Part shown: positions 1 through 11,856 of the stretch, in pieces | How positions within the stretch are numbered: the first letter of the stretch is position 1 | Layout: every line of letters begins with the position of its first letter | DNA from: Plenodomus lindquistii | Lineage: Eukaryota > Ascomycota > Dothideomycetes > Pleosporales > Leptosphaeriaceae | NCBI GenBank assembly: GCA_025504975.1 | Contig: JANUWI010000002.1 | Location: 434,001 to 498,000, forward strand | Length of the DNA: 64,000 nucleotides | Reading direction: 5' to 3' | Program-made: the position numbers and the translations under genes | Notes under the pieces: generated by a model | Told to the model about the DNA's origin: nothing | The model's input: only the letters and a program-made list of their open reading frames with translations | The model's database searches: none

Positions 1-2378
1 CGCGATTGGCAAAGTCCGCTCTGATTTGCCGACATGTTGGGGTTGATGATTCGCATAGCGGATGCGTGCGCAATAACATCGCCACACAAGATGTTCACGA
101 AGGCGACCCAAGGATGTATCACGGTTGCAAAGTGGAAAGATTTTGTGAATCTTGGGAACATGTGCAGTCCGGACGCCGCCACGAATTGAGACTCTGCGCA
201 TGCTGGTGTCAACCACTATGATGATGGCTGGCCGATGCGGGAGACGACGGTCGAAAGGATTGCCAACACAAAGCAGCGAACCCCTCGTGCTTCGAACGAC
301 TCCAAGATGAGCATGAGAAGCAGCTGTGGTAGTATCTGTCATGAGCTGCGCACATGTCCATGACCTACCCAAACCTCACTTAGCATCATGTGAGATGGAT
401 AGCATCGACCTTCAGTATGAGTAGCTCTGCTGCTAGATGCGAGGCGTGTACCGCTCTGTTACCCTGCGTTTGTACACACGCAAAAGGAGCCTAAGCCAAG
501 CCGCCTTCACGTCCAGCCCAACGCCCCCCGTCGCCCAGCAACACCTCTGCACGGTCTCCTTGTGCGTCACAGCCCCTCATCTCCGCAGGCCCTCGAGTAC
601 ACCCAAACCGAGTATAATCGCCTATATAAAGGGTACAAGTTGTCAAACTTTCGCCCAAGCAGGGTGGCAGCTGCTTGGGAAGTCGGAAGCCCTTGTGGTG
701 TGTACGCATCGAGTGAACTTTGCTAATTTGTTCAAAGTCCCAGGTTCGATTCTCGATCCGGCGGTATTCACGACAAAAGCGCACCACGGTGTATTCGAAG
801 TTTCGTGCTTCCGGTCTCTCAGAGGTCGTCAGTTTTTTTGCAGTTTTCTATTGACCTTGTAGCCCCTATGGAGGGCATGCGGTACGTCACAAGATAAGCA
901 AGGTAAGTTGGGCAGTGTTAGGGCGGAGAGATAGAGGTTTGGTAAGATTTGTGGTGACTCTGTTCATCTTTTTGTGAGTTTCAGGGCGAGTAGGTGGTTA
1001 TCGGTACGGTATGCCCCACGAGCTTTATCACAACACCGCAGATGGCACGACAATGGCCTACTATTTAGGTGATCTGGGTTTACCTCACACGCACTTCTCT
1101 TGAACCTTGAGGAGCATTTGCAAGCCGGTGTGGTGTTCTTGACAATAAGGTAGGTAACAGTAAGCTTTCGTATGTCATTTTTCAGTCAAAGATCAGATAT
1201 TATTATTGGCATGACCACAACGACCAGCCTCGCCACACGGTAATAAAATATCAAAGAGAGAGCTGCAGGCATCCGATGCCTTGAGGATCACAAGGATTTC
1301 GATGTCCAACTCGAGTTTCAATGGAGCGACTCTTCCTACACGCTGAGCGAACTAAACGGCCAATCCCGCGGCGCACCAAGCTGCCCAGCACATATTTTGC
1401 TTTGTAACGATGAACATCGAATCGACCCCGTCCATCATGCAGCGACCAAGCGGGATTGAGGTATGGATAATGGTATGTACTTTCGCAGAGCTTGCGAAGG
1501 TTCTATCGAGGCATCGCGATGTAGGGACGAAGTTTCGCAAAGGTAAGGCTCGATGTCGTTAAAGCCTACGAGGGCAGCCTGCGTCTGGCAGTCGCCCGTC
1601 AGCTTGTACCCGTCTCCGCTGTTTCTGAATCAATCGACTTATACAAGCAATATTCGAAGACCCCATCCGACGAGTTCCCCGTCAGGCACCTCTACCTGGT
1701 CCTCGTGGGAGCTCTTGAGTTGCCCCTGAGTTGTTGGTGGCTGTCCCGGGGGTGCTGGCACATGTGGCCAAGGTAGACTCTATGGGCTTGCCGGGACGGC
1801 GCACAAAGTCGGTCTCCGAGGCCAACCCAAGAGTGTTCTTGTACGTGCTAAGCCTGCTTGCTACCAGAGGTGGGTGTTATGGTGGTGGTGGGCGCTGGCC
1901 AAAAGAGTTTGGTTGTAGGTGGTGGCGCACAGCCAACCTGGACGCGGTCGACTACGCGCGGTTTCGAGCGACATGTCGCTGTCGGATCCTGCGAGCTGAA
2001 TCACGGCGTATTGATCTTCAGTGCGAGAGGTTGCAAAGGCTATCAGGCGCCGGGTTGGGGTTGGGCGCTGGTGTAGGCTGGTGTAGGCTGGCGTTACTGA
2101 GGACCCCCATCAGGGAGTCAACGAAAAACCATCTCAAGTCTGCGACCACGCCGGAGCAATCACGCACCGACCGCTTTTGCCCTTTTTGAATTCTGCCCCG
2201 CAACCTTGTTTATTCTCTGCGACACGATCTCACAGCACACTCAAAATTTTCTCCTGCCCTCGCAAATCAGCCCGCTGCACCGCTACCAGGTCTCTCCCCT
2301 CCCCTCCGCCAGAGGTCATCACGTCCACTTAGCTGCTCCGCTACCACTTCACCGCCGCCGCAACTCCTTTACTCCACC
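1..2378. other. gene-poor left flank, no supported gene
   Basis: No ORF here has convincing protein-like sequence, and no family was recognised on either strand. A TATA-like motif (cctatataaag, about 618-629) lies about 110 bases upstream of a short stretch resembling a tRNA B-box (ggttcgattct, about 743-753). The stems needed for a tRNA do not form, so no RNA gene is called. A short direct duplication (ggtgtaggct twice) sits near 2070-2090. The left end of the window may cut a gene that I cannot see. Confidence 0.5.
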
Positions 2379-2743
2379 ATGTCCGCCGCCGACCAGCACG
2401 AGAGGGTTCTGGAGCAGGTCGACCTCTGGAACCAGGCTCACAGGCGTGACAACCCGGAGCTCTGTGACTACCTGCGCTTAAAATTCGCAGAGGTGCTGTA
2501 GAACGATGCCCGAGGCATGTACGAGGGACAAGAAGAAGTGAAATCCACCCGATTATTGAGCTTTTTGGCGGCACAGGACTAACTGCGAAGCAGAAGCTCT
2601 TCGAACTGTACGCCCTGCTGAGGGACAGCTACCCTCCGCCATCGGTCAATCCCGTTAAGGTCTCGGTCGGCGTCGTGTGCATGCTGGTTGCTGGTGCTGG
2701 AATACTGGGCGCCGCTACCGCTCGCTGGTTCAAGAAGCCCTGA
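2379..2743 (+). pseudogene. broken ORF for a small C-terminally membrane-anchored protein
   Basis: The frame opens at ATG 2379 (MSAADQHERVLEQV...) and reads well as an amphipathic, charged segment of about 38 residues ending in LRLKFAEVL. It is then cut by TAG near 2499. Past that stop the same frame still reads NDARGMYEGQEE. After a one-base shift near 2540 a second protein-like stretch begins (IHPIIELFGGTGLT...) and runs to TGA at about 2743. It ends in a hydrophobic helix (VSVGVVCMLVAGAGILGAA) followed by RWFKKP, like a tail anchor. The two parts look like one gene of about 120 residues carrying a stop (CAG to TAG is possible) and a frameshift. An intron removing both lesions is conceivable, but I found no good donor/acceptor pair. 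The family was not recognised. Confidence 0.45.
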
Positions 2744-5700
2744 GCATCGCCGCCAGGTGTCGCTGTGGGTTGAGGGAGGCGTATGGGTGCCCAGGGGTCA
2801 TATAGATGATCAATGAATATCACAACATGCTCCGAGATGTACCATGCCACACTATGGACCCGTGATGACAGTACAAAACGGCCTTTACGACACGATAATG
2901 GGCTATGCGAACGCTCACCGCGTCCCCACAATCTTTGCCGACATTGCAAAGTCAAGGTTCTCCACAGTGCAGTCGAAATAAACTCTTCTGCACTACGGCC
3001 CACTACATGTGGGTGACATCTGTAATGCATGCCGATCTGGAGGCATGGGCGTGTGGATATGGATCGGCTCGTCGGAAGATCCGCCCAGGCAGATAGGCCG
3101 GGGAGCGTTGTTTGACAGGGCAATAGTAAATGCTCCTCTCAACGTAGAAGGTATAACGAAGGTTTCCCAGGAACACAGTTTCCGCCATCAGGCAATTTCC
3201 TCTTGCATGTTTGGAGACGCTTGGACCTGCTCAGAGTCCCTATAATATCTCACGAGAAGCCTTGCCCACTCTCTGTCTGCACAGTCTTCGCATCACACAT
3301 ATTTGGCGCTGTTCGCTTCAAGTTCACAGGCTAATCGCGGGAGGACTGAACCATCTATTTGTGTGGCTGCACGTCTCTAGCGCCCCGCCCAATTTCTTAG
3401 CACACCATTCAGTAACGGTCCTCGTACTTATCAGTGGAACGTCGACGCGACGGACCGACGCGACATCCACCTACATCATGCTACTGCACACGACCCATAC
3501 TCGTTCCGTTTCTCACGCTGCGACTCACAAACACGACATCCTGTCAAAGGTCAGATAGCTTGATCTCGCAATGATCTTTTCGTCGTCGGTAGCATCCACA
3601 TAATCGACTTCAACGCAGCAATGAATGATGTATACCGACTCTACCATATCAGAGAGCGCCCAATGACCGATCTTTACTCTACCTAGCTTTGCAGTTGTTG
3701 GATTCATGATTTACTGTCCTGGATCGCCGTGTACCAAGTGCGACGTCATTATTCGATGGACCATCCACAGCGCATCAGCAGTATGAATGACGCCGACAAC
3801 CAGAACTTGTTACCTGCTTTCCGATCGTGCTCGACATGGTCATCGCAAGTGTATCGACTCGATGGAAATATCCCACAGTCTTCCCACTGTTCAAATATAC
3901 TCGACCACACCTCGGCGCAATCAAGCTATGACTTACAGTCTGTAAGCCTTAGCTGAATTGCTCTCTTTTACATCGATGCGACAACGAATCCTATGGAAAT
4001 GTGGTCGTGGCACGCTCCTGACACTTCTGCACACCCTCAAAGCGTACCGCCAAGGGCCAAACTATCACGCCATTGCCCTAAGCTGCAGCACGGACGGCAA
4101 GCTCCCACAAGCAACATGGATTCATAACTCCCGGGAGTAACGGGAACATCGCAGGACATGTGACAGATTCAAAGTTGCATCAAGCTACTGTTGGACGCGA
4201 GTGCTGCAGGTTCTCCCAAACATCGATCGTGGCCCACTCGTCTGGAAAATTCTGACACAAAACACTCTTTCCATTCGCTCATGGTATCGTGCTGCGAACC
4301 GCAGCTACGACCGTTATCGAGCAAGGCTCGCCTTAGCTGCATAAAGCACGCCATGGATCGGGACGGGGTGGATTATTCTCGAGCCCTGCGTCAAAATACC
4401 GCGGATATACGCATGGCACCGGGATCCTCAATCCGTATAAGGCTTCCAGTTAGTCACTCAGAAACACCGCTTCGATGTCTTTGTTTCGAACCGCGCCACG
4501 AGAGTCGGCTACGCCGTGTTGACCCTGTGCAAGCCACAGAGATGCTGCTCTCGGGGTCAGCCGTTAGAAATGCCGGATCTTGAGCTCCCACGGCGAGCTC
4601 CTCCGGCAAGCTTCATCTGCAAGCTTCACCTGCAAGCTTCATCTGCAAGCAATGTGTTGCTTAACTTTAATCGCTCATTGTTTGTGAATACGACCGGCGT
4701 TCGTCGTCCACAGTACCGGGCTGGCCGTGTTGAATAGCAGGGAACTATAAGTAACCCAAGTCGAGCTTCGGAAGGATTCATCAGCTGCTGCAACGGGTGC
4801 GTTGCTGAGGCGTTCTGGGCTTCTCGATCGTGTCTGTGTGTGCATCAACGACGCGTGCACCTTGATCCACGGACGGATACTCGTGAGTCCTGTATCCGTC
4901 AGTACTCATTTCGAAGAGTGCCTCAGGAACGTCATCGTGCATCAAACCCTTGGGCGCCTGTTGAAGTTTGCTATTATTGACGAGATAGCTGTAAGGCAGT
5001 ATCGCGAGGTACGCTGCTCTACATGAGCTTGCCCTGACGATGTAGCACGTTAAGGATTGAGAAAAAATTACAAGCGAGTGGGAGACCTATAGTCTCTGCT
5101 CTGCGAATACCTGCGCGAAGGATCCCAGGCGCCTGTAGGCGGACTCGTTGTCTTGCGCTGTCATGCGTGAACATCGAACTAGCGTTCATGCGAGGATACA
5201 TTCGGTAGTCCAAGTGGATCAAACTATGGATGCGTATGCTTTCTACAGCGGATTCAGACCGAGTGAAGGGGCACGAACTCAACGACTGTTACAGCAGCGC
5301 CGGGTGTGTTCGAAGCGGACCTCTCCTTAAGACAGCACGAGAAATCTCCCGAGAATTCATGGGGCGGATCGCGAGAGCAGGCAGCCATATCATCACGACT
5401 TGCTATACTCCCAGTAACTTGCTATGATGGTAGCGAAATTTGACTTCGAAACACATGAGCTGTTATTAGCAGACAGACCAAAAGCAGTACACACCACCTG
5501 AGAAATCATGCAGTACTTTCGGCTCGTTTGCTTCATCGGCTATGGTTTCGTCCCAACGTCCCGTAATAGCAGCCCACGGAGATGCAATACAACCGGACGA
5601 AGAGTGGATACAGCGCAGCCCCGACCGACCCGGCACGATTCCGGAGCACGGGCAATAGTCTCGTAACGAGACGTCTGTATTGTTTACACGCATAGCCGTC

Positions 5701-6297
5701 TCTCGAGAAGCGCCGGAAAACACGCATGACTCTTCAGCCCAGGGCGGTCTTGGCCAGCAGTGAGAGGCCAAACAAGATGCACCTCCTGGGGGACCATCGA
5801 GTTCCAAACTTACGCATCGAGGGGATCTTCAAGCACCATAGCCCTCCCCACACGGGATGCACCCGAGGACATATCGACAGGCGCAGGAATATGCGTGGAA
5901 GCGCCTTGAGCGCTGTCAGGGTGCAGCTGGGGTTGCAGGTGCTGACGACTTAGGTAAAAGCGTGGAGGTCCACTCTTACCCTCGACTGGTGTTATGGCGC
6001 CATCGGCTTTGATCACCAACTCCAGTACTGGACAGAGACTTTCAGCAGAGCAGTGGGGTGCGTTGCCAAAAACTAAGGCACACTGCTGGGCATTTGGATC
6101 CCTCTTATAGGGCAGCTTCTAATCGCTCATGTACAGCAGGAACGTTAATTTCCAACCCCCAGATCGCCGCCTCTCAGCTTGTACGGACAAATACCCAGGC
6201 CTCGACGTCGCGCCCCAACCCCGACCCAACCAAGGAAACAAGAACACATTTGAATCTAGCAAACTTTCGCTGAACGCGTCGTTGCAGATGGAGAGTA
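2744..6297. other. gene-free interval
   Basis: Short ORFs occur on both strands but none has recognisable domains, consistent codon bias or plausible splice structure. A 13-bp tandem repeat at 4606-4650 is listed separately. The last few hundred bases would hold the promoter and 5' leader of the bZIP gene that starts at 6298. Confidence 0.5.
4606..4650. repeat. 13-bp tandem repeat, about 3.5 copies
   Basis: Three consecutive 13-mers (gcaagcttcatct, gcaagcttcacct, gcaagcttcatct) are followed by a partial fourth copy (gcaagc). The middle copy differs at one base. Each unit contains a HindIII-type aagctt palindrome. No function is evident. Confidence 0.85.
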
Positions 6298-7390
6298 ATG
6301 TCGGAGACTTATCGCCAGCAAGCTTTTGGACGGCCGACCTTCATCGACGCATCTGCAAGTGGGAGTTCGTCTGGACGTGACCACTTCGACATCCTCGATG
6401 CCAACGATTTCTACCACGATGACAGCCAGGGCCGCCGTGCACCGTCGCTGCATATTCCATCGCAGGATGGGTACCCGCCGGGTCACCCTTTTGCCTATGC
6501 ATCGCACAGCAGCAGCGTGTCGCTCCCAGGTAGGCATGAACGTTTTATTGGTCTCATCTTCATCATCTTCACATGCTGGGCGCGGTTATTCCCAGTGACA
6601 AGCTCGTGCAAGCTTATTATCCTGTCGTTCCTCACTCGCGGCGACGATGCCCACTTCCCTGGGTTGCCGGCCCTGGATGACGTTCATGAACACCACGATG
6701 GCGTGCTCGTACCCGCCGCCCCGGCACCCGCAACGCTCACCCACCTGGGGAGGTGACTATGCACAGCAGCATACGCAAATCGCTACGAAATTATAGAAAG
6801 CGATCACTGATGCAGTTTCTGTTGCATATATTGTTCGACCTAGTCCTTACTTTTTTCCCGTTCACAATGGGTGCTGATATCAGCCTCCAGGACTCCAATA
6901 CAGCATGCCCATGGCGGGCCATTTGAACCAACATTACGATGATGGAGCTCCGATCCAAGTAGGCCTTGAAGATCTCCAGGGCTTCTCCCCGATCACGCCA
7001 ACATACAATATCAACACCTATCGCACGCCATATCCAGACAGCAATGCGACATCCGCCTCTTCAGCTACTTCTCCCGATCCGACCCACGCCACACTCATGA
7101 CGGACCCTGTTATCATCGAGGCCGATGAAGACAAGCGCAAACGCAACCAGGCGGCGTCTGCGCGATTCCGCCAGAAGAAGAAGCAACGCGAACAGCAGTT
7201 GATGGACGCGACTCGCGAGATGCAGGAGAAGACTAAGCGACTCGAGGCAGAGAACGACACTCTGAAGAAGGAGAATCAGTTTTTGAAGAAGTTATTGGTG
7301 GAGAAGGTTGACCATATGAGCGATGAGGATCGCGAGTTACTGAAGAAGGCGACGGAGAATGCACTCAAGGCGTCCACGAAGGGCAAATGA
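6298..7390 (+). CDS. bZIP transcription factor (Cys-3/MetR-like basic region)
   Basis: Two exons are proposed: 6298-6529 and 6891-7390, giving 243 residues. The 361-bp intron starts gtaggc and ends gcctccag, and joins VSLP-G to LQYSMPMAGH in frame. The C-terminal half holds a fungal basic region, KRKRNQAASARFRQKKKQRE (about residues 160-180), followed directly by a leucine zipper rich in Lys/Glu and ending in KKLLVEKVDH. The N-terminus is rich in Ser, Pro and Tyr, as in activation regions. The basic region is of the AASARFR type found in sulfur and nitrogen regulators such as Neurospora CYS-3 and Aspergillus MetR; assigning it to that pathway is inference. The intron is long for this genome and GC-rich, so an internal alternative exon (about 6597-6749 joined to 6905) cannot be excluded. 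Acts in the nucleus as a dimer. Confidence 0.85.
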
Positions 7391-8107
7391 AGCACATTAT
7401 CCACAAGCACATCATTCGATACGTTGTTACGAGAGCGGTAATGGGGATTTGAGGAGTCATAGACCGATTATCTTTGTTATTTTTCTTTAGGGTGCGATGG
7501 CGTTCAGGAGTCAATCAAGTATTTCTTTCGGGGCTTGCATTATGGCAGGACAGTAGTGGAGGAAAAGCGATGAGGACATTCTCGAACCAGAGCCACCAGT
7601 CGGTGTATCTGTGTCAGCGTCAACCTGCATGCTCCACAGACTCGATCATACCCACAAAGCAACACATCCATAGCAACAAGCTCCAGCCTTGCCCATCGCA
7701 ACAAGGACGTTTGACAGCAAATCATCCCGTGATGTCCATTATCACCCACCAAACACCAAACACCCACAATATCCATGCGCCTACAGCGATAAAAACTCAT
7801 CCGACACACGCAGCAATTGTATCGCTTTTTATTCGTCCCTACTGTGCCGCTCCCTTCCCCCCCTCAGGACCCTCCTCGGCACGCCTCTGGGCTCTGGAAT
7901 CTTGCGGGGCGGGTAGAGTAGCCGAGGGGGGCCCGATCATGCACACTACGCACCCGTTTCCCCCCACATGGCGCGCCACTTGGTCAAGGCTATGAGTTTC
8001 GTTGAGCGCCGGTGCCATCCCACGCGGAATTGGAGGGCAGGGCAGGGCAGGGTGCAGCACAGGAGTCTTTCTGCGGGGCGCGCCTTCCGCCGAGGGGGGA
8101 CACTCAG

Positions 8108-8195
<88 letters not shown>

Positions 8196-9395
8196 AGTGT
8201 ACGTGATGCTGATTTTTCTGGGGAGATGCATTGCACGAGACTGCGAAATGCTGTGTGATAGGCATTACTTCGGAGATGGGTAGAGTAGGTGGTTGACCAT
8301 CTGATACTCTATGGAGATGGGTGTGTGGAGAGAATGCAGTTGCTATCTTTTACCCCTCCTTTTTACCCCTCATTCAGCCTCTGTATACGCATCGGACATA
8401 GTATGCAGGTTTTTGGATTAATGGTTAGTATTTCTTGCCCTCAAAGCGTTGAGATGTCTTGCTAAGAATGAAGGGGAGACTATGTACCTACCTCTTTAGG
8501 TACTCAAGACACGCATATGCAGTGACTAGCATGGTGAGTTCGATGCGGCCCTACGCGAGTTCTTGTACCTATGGCAATCGGCAACGACACCCGAGAGATG
8601 CATAAAGAAGCACGATGAGATAGACGTACTCTAGTGTTGGGAGGGAATCAGCCCATGCTACCGTAGAACGAGGGAGAATTCTTTAAATGTAGGGACTAGT
8701 ATATGTGACACTATCACTATCCTTGCGCGCTTAATTGAATAGATAAAAGACTGCATCTATTACAGTACATTATTGTAAAAAGGTGCCGGGGTGGACAAGA
8801 TGCAAGGTCTCTGAGTCTGCCTCGTTAGGGGTTGAATCTACTGTGTAGCTCTGACGCCACAATCAGGCAAACATGCTTGCTGCAATGGTGCTGATTGTTC
8901 TATTGGATACTTGCAGGTCAGCGAGATAAGTTTGGTCCTTAGGAGTGGTGTAATCAATCTCTCGCTCGCATAGAGTACCGTATTTTGGCCTGGAAGGGCA
9001 ACAAACCAACACTAAGTATATTGGCACTGTTTCAACTGAGTGTTCATCAGTGTCTAGCCATATATGTTAGACGTTGATTGCCTTGTGAGAGTGAGTTTAT
9101 GCACGTCCTTTTGTTCTGGTCCATCGAGGTGCTGTCTACTTCAACGCATGTTAGCTCTAAAGTGTGTATTAGGATGAAGGAGGCTGTATCCCTTGCAATA
9201 TGAAACAATACAGACGTGTAGTAGGAGCACTCGCATATGTCCTATCTTGCACTGTGGTAAGTTTCGCGGTACGTTTTGGGTTCAGGAGAAGTATCTTGAC
9301 ACTTGACAGGGTCTACGAATGACGTTGATCTTGGCACCACAGAAAAAGTTCCGACGCTTCGGAACCGCTCACCAAATCCTATGCACCTCTCCACA
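7391..9395. other. intergenic region with microsatellite
   Basis: This 2-kb interval lies between the bZIP gene and the ABHD11-like gene. Apart from the (TG)n tract it contains no supported gene. ORFs across the TG tract are low-complexity artefacts on both strands. Confidence 0.6.
8109..8194. repeat. (TG)43 dinucleotide microsatellite
   Basis: An uninterrupted run of TG covers 86 bases. It creates spurious Cys/Val and Thr/His ORFs. Such a tract is likely to be length-polymorphic and can adopt Z-DNA. Confidence 0.98.
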
Positions 9396-10408
9396 ATGCG
9401 CCCTGTACAACCTAGCCTGAAGCTCTTCCAGACGCCGTTCCTCCATCCTAAACACCCAACACGGATACCCTTTCCTCAAACCCGTGCTTTCCCACCATGG
9501 ACGCGCTCCTTCCACGCGTCCGCAAACCTACGCGCAGTAGACCTCGCATACCGCCTCCACGATGACAACGGCAAAGCAAAAGGCGACCCAATTGTAATGA
9601 TCCACGGCCTCTTCGGCAGCAAAAGAAACAACCAAACCGTTGCAAAGTACGCCCTCCCAATCTAGACACAGCCACTATACTCCAGACTCACCTTTCACCC
9701 CCCACAAACAGCGTCTTCGCCCGCACCCTCGCCCGCCCCGTCTACGCCCTCGACACCCGCAACCACGGCGACTCCCCCCACCACAAAACCCACAACTACA
9801 CCGCCATGGCCGAAGACGTCGAATCCTTCCTAACCACGCACAACCTCTCCAACCCCACTCTAATCGGCCACTCCATGGGCGCAAAAATCGTAATGACAAT
9901 GGCGCTCCGCAACCCGGATATCTGCGCCAACATCATCCCCGTCGACAACTCTCCCGTCGACGCAGCCCTGAGTTCCGACTTCCCCAAATACGCAGAGGGA
10001 ATGCGGCAAGTCGAGGCCGCGGCACCAAATACCATGAAAGAGGCGGACGCTATATTACAACCCTACGCTGCGTCGTTGCCCGTCCGCCAATTCCTGCTGA
10101 CCAACCTCGTGCGCCCGGACCCCGGTGCGCCGCTCAAGTTTCGGATTCCGATCACCACGCTTACGAGGGCGCTGGACGACATGGCGGATTTTCCGTTTAC
10201 GAATCCGGATGAGAGGAGGTTTAATAAGAGGGCGCTTTTTATTAGGGGGACCAAGAGTCATTATGTTAGTGATGAGACGTTGCCGATTATTGGGCGGTTT
10301 TTTCCTAGGTTCGAGTTGGTGGATGTGGATTGTGGGCATTGGGTTATTAGTGAGAAGCCCGAGGAGTTTATCAAGGCTGTTGTGGAGTTTTTGAAGGTTG
10401 AGGAGTAG
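9396..10408 (+). CDS. alpha/beta hydrolase, ABHD11/Imo32-like, mitochondrial
   Basis: Exons 9396-9646 and 9712-10408 encode 315 residues; the start could also be the in-frame ATG at 9381. The intron (gtacgc...aaacag) joins QTVA to NVFARTLARP. The N-terminus is Arg/Ser/Pro-rich without acidic residues (FPPWTRSFHASANLR), a mitochondrial targeting type. The hydrolase fold shows the oxyanion strand HGLFGSK (about residue 70), the nucleophile elbow GHSMGAK (Ser near 138) and the catalytic His in DCGHWV (about 293). ABHD11/Imo32 proteins are mitochondrial serine hydrolases; the substrate is not evident here. Coding-strand composition flips from C-rich to G/T-rich after about 10130. It is convergent with the LDAH-like gene. 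Confidence 0.9.
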
Positions 10409-10659
10409 GGGGATGGAGTTGTTTGGGGGTTGGTTTGGGGGAGGGATATGGAGCGGTAATTGATGGTATTGGGATTAAGTGCAGATGGCTGTATACTTTG
10501 ACTTGAGGATGGGAGTAAGTATATCATATTGTTCAATCATACTATACTACCACCACCTTACGCTAGACTAACTAATGGCAACTACTCACAAGCTCATCCA
10601 CCTCACCTCTTTTCATGCATCACCTCCACCTCCATCAAAATCAAACATCACTCACCACC

Positions 10660-11856
10660 TCAACTCCTCCCCCCATCCTGCCTCACAATATCCCTAACCC
10701 ACCCCGCAACCTTCTCCGCAACCGGGACCCCATGCCTAATACAAAACCCATGCGGCCACCCCTCCCTCTCATCCGTCTCCATAATCGGCTTCCACTCCTC
10801 CACACCCCCCGCATAAAACCCGCCCTCGACCCTGCCCCGAGAATGAATCAACGCATCCCTCGTCGCATCAGCAACCCAATGGTCCTGCTTCGCAAACAAG
10901 AACCTCAACACGGGTCGGGGGTGCGGGTGCTTAGTCGCTGGTTCGCTGGCCGCAGCGCCCCAGATCTCTTCGTCCCAGATGTCGGTGTCGATTTGGAACA
11001 TTTCGTCGCGGGCCATGTGGAGCGCTTGTTGGATTCCGAAAGGGGATTTTATGAAGGATGCGGTGGTGTGGGCGGCGTCTTGAGGGAAGGAGAGAAATTT
11101 TGAAATGAGGGTGGTTAGGAGGGAGAGGGGGAGGAGACAGGTGAGGAAGTAGGCGAGGAGGGAGGCGAAGGTGGCGAAGTTTGAGTTTTTGAGAAAGGGC
11201 TGTGGGGGTGGGGAGTTAGTTTTGGACTTGTATCATCGCACGAATACTGTACTGTGATGTTGATGCAGACGGGGGGATGCGGAGATGTTGAAATGGAGAT
11301 GGAAGGGAGGGCGAATACGTACAGCAGCTTTCATCCCGCTCTCGCTCCTCGCGATATCCACAACTGTAGGCATCAAACCTATCGCCCCGACAATCCTCGT
11401 CTCAAAGTCCTCTCCCGCCATTCCATGAGCTCTCAACCGTCTAATCACCTCGAGCGCAATATACGCACCCACACTGTGCCCCACCATAATCACCCTTACG
11501 TCCTTTGCTCCTTCGTCCCTAACCTCTTCCACGAGCTCAGTCAACTGGTCCTCGGCATGGCGAATCTGGTCCTGCAGTCCGTACGGTGGCTGTTTCCGCC
11601 ATTTCATAGTCTTGATATCCGCGGTGTTCATTTCAAACCCGCTGAGTGAGCGGCCGTAGACTTGAAACTCGATATCGCGGTCTGAAGCTGTGTTGTGGCT
11701 CAATAGGCCGTACAGATGGGTTAGGAAGGTGCGGTAGTATTCTATGAGGCCTGGGTTGCCCGTGACGAAGTAGATTATGTAGACGCGGGCTGCGGTTTTC
11801 CTTCCGGGTTCCGGGGGTGTTCGGAGAAAGATTTGGGAAGCGGGGATAGACGCCAT
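10660..11856 (-). CDS. lipid-droplet-associated hydrolase-like protein (LDAH family)
   Basis: Two exons on the minus strand, 11856-11323 and 11199-10660, join in phase 0 (donor gtacgt, acceptor cccacag) and encode 357 residues. Diagnostic features of the LDAH/DUF2305 family are FVTGNPGLIEYY near residue 30, the nucleophile elbow GHSVGAY (about 125) and FAKQDHWV near the C-terminus supplying the acidic and His positions. The start of exon 2 encodes a hydrophobic stretch (FASLLAYFLTCLLPLSLLTT) that could be the membrane/droplet hairpin typical of the family. Family members sit on lipid droplets and affect neutral-lipid turnover; the reaction is debated. The 3' third of the coding strand is strikingly G-rich, mirroring its convergent neighbour. 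Confidence 0.88.

Noticed and set aside
735..765. tRNA-like B-box (ggttcgattct) downstream of a TATA-like motif
   Set aside because: The T-stem around it does not pair and no matching A-box, acceptor stem or anticodon arm can be placed at the right distance.
6597..6749. Second frame inside the bZIP intron (MPTSLGCRPW...)
   Set aside because: It hits a stop without a donor in the right phase; only the frame described as a possible alternative exon is compatible with splicing.
7839..8283. ORFs of 64-130 codons on both strands
   Set aside because: They are translations of the (TG)n microsatellite (Cys-Val or Thr-His repeats).
9640..10212. Plus-strand 190-codon ORF rich in Pro/Arg/His overlapping the ABHD11-like gene
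   Set aside because: It is a frame-shadow of C-rich coding sequence; the hydrolase frame carries all catalytic motifs.
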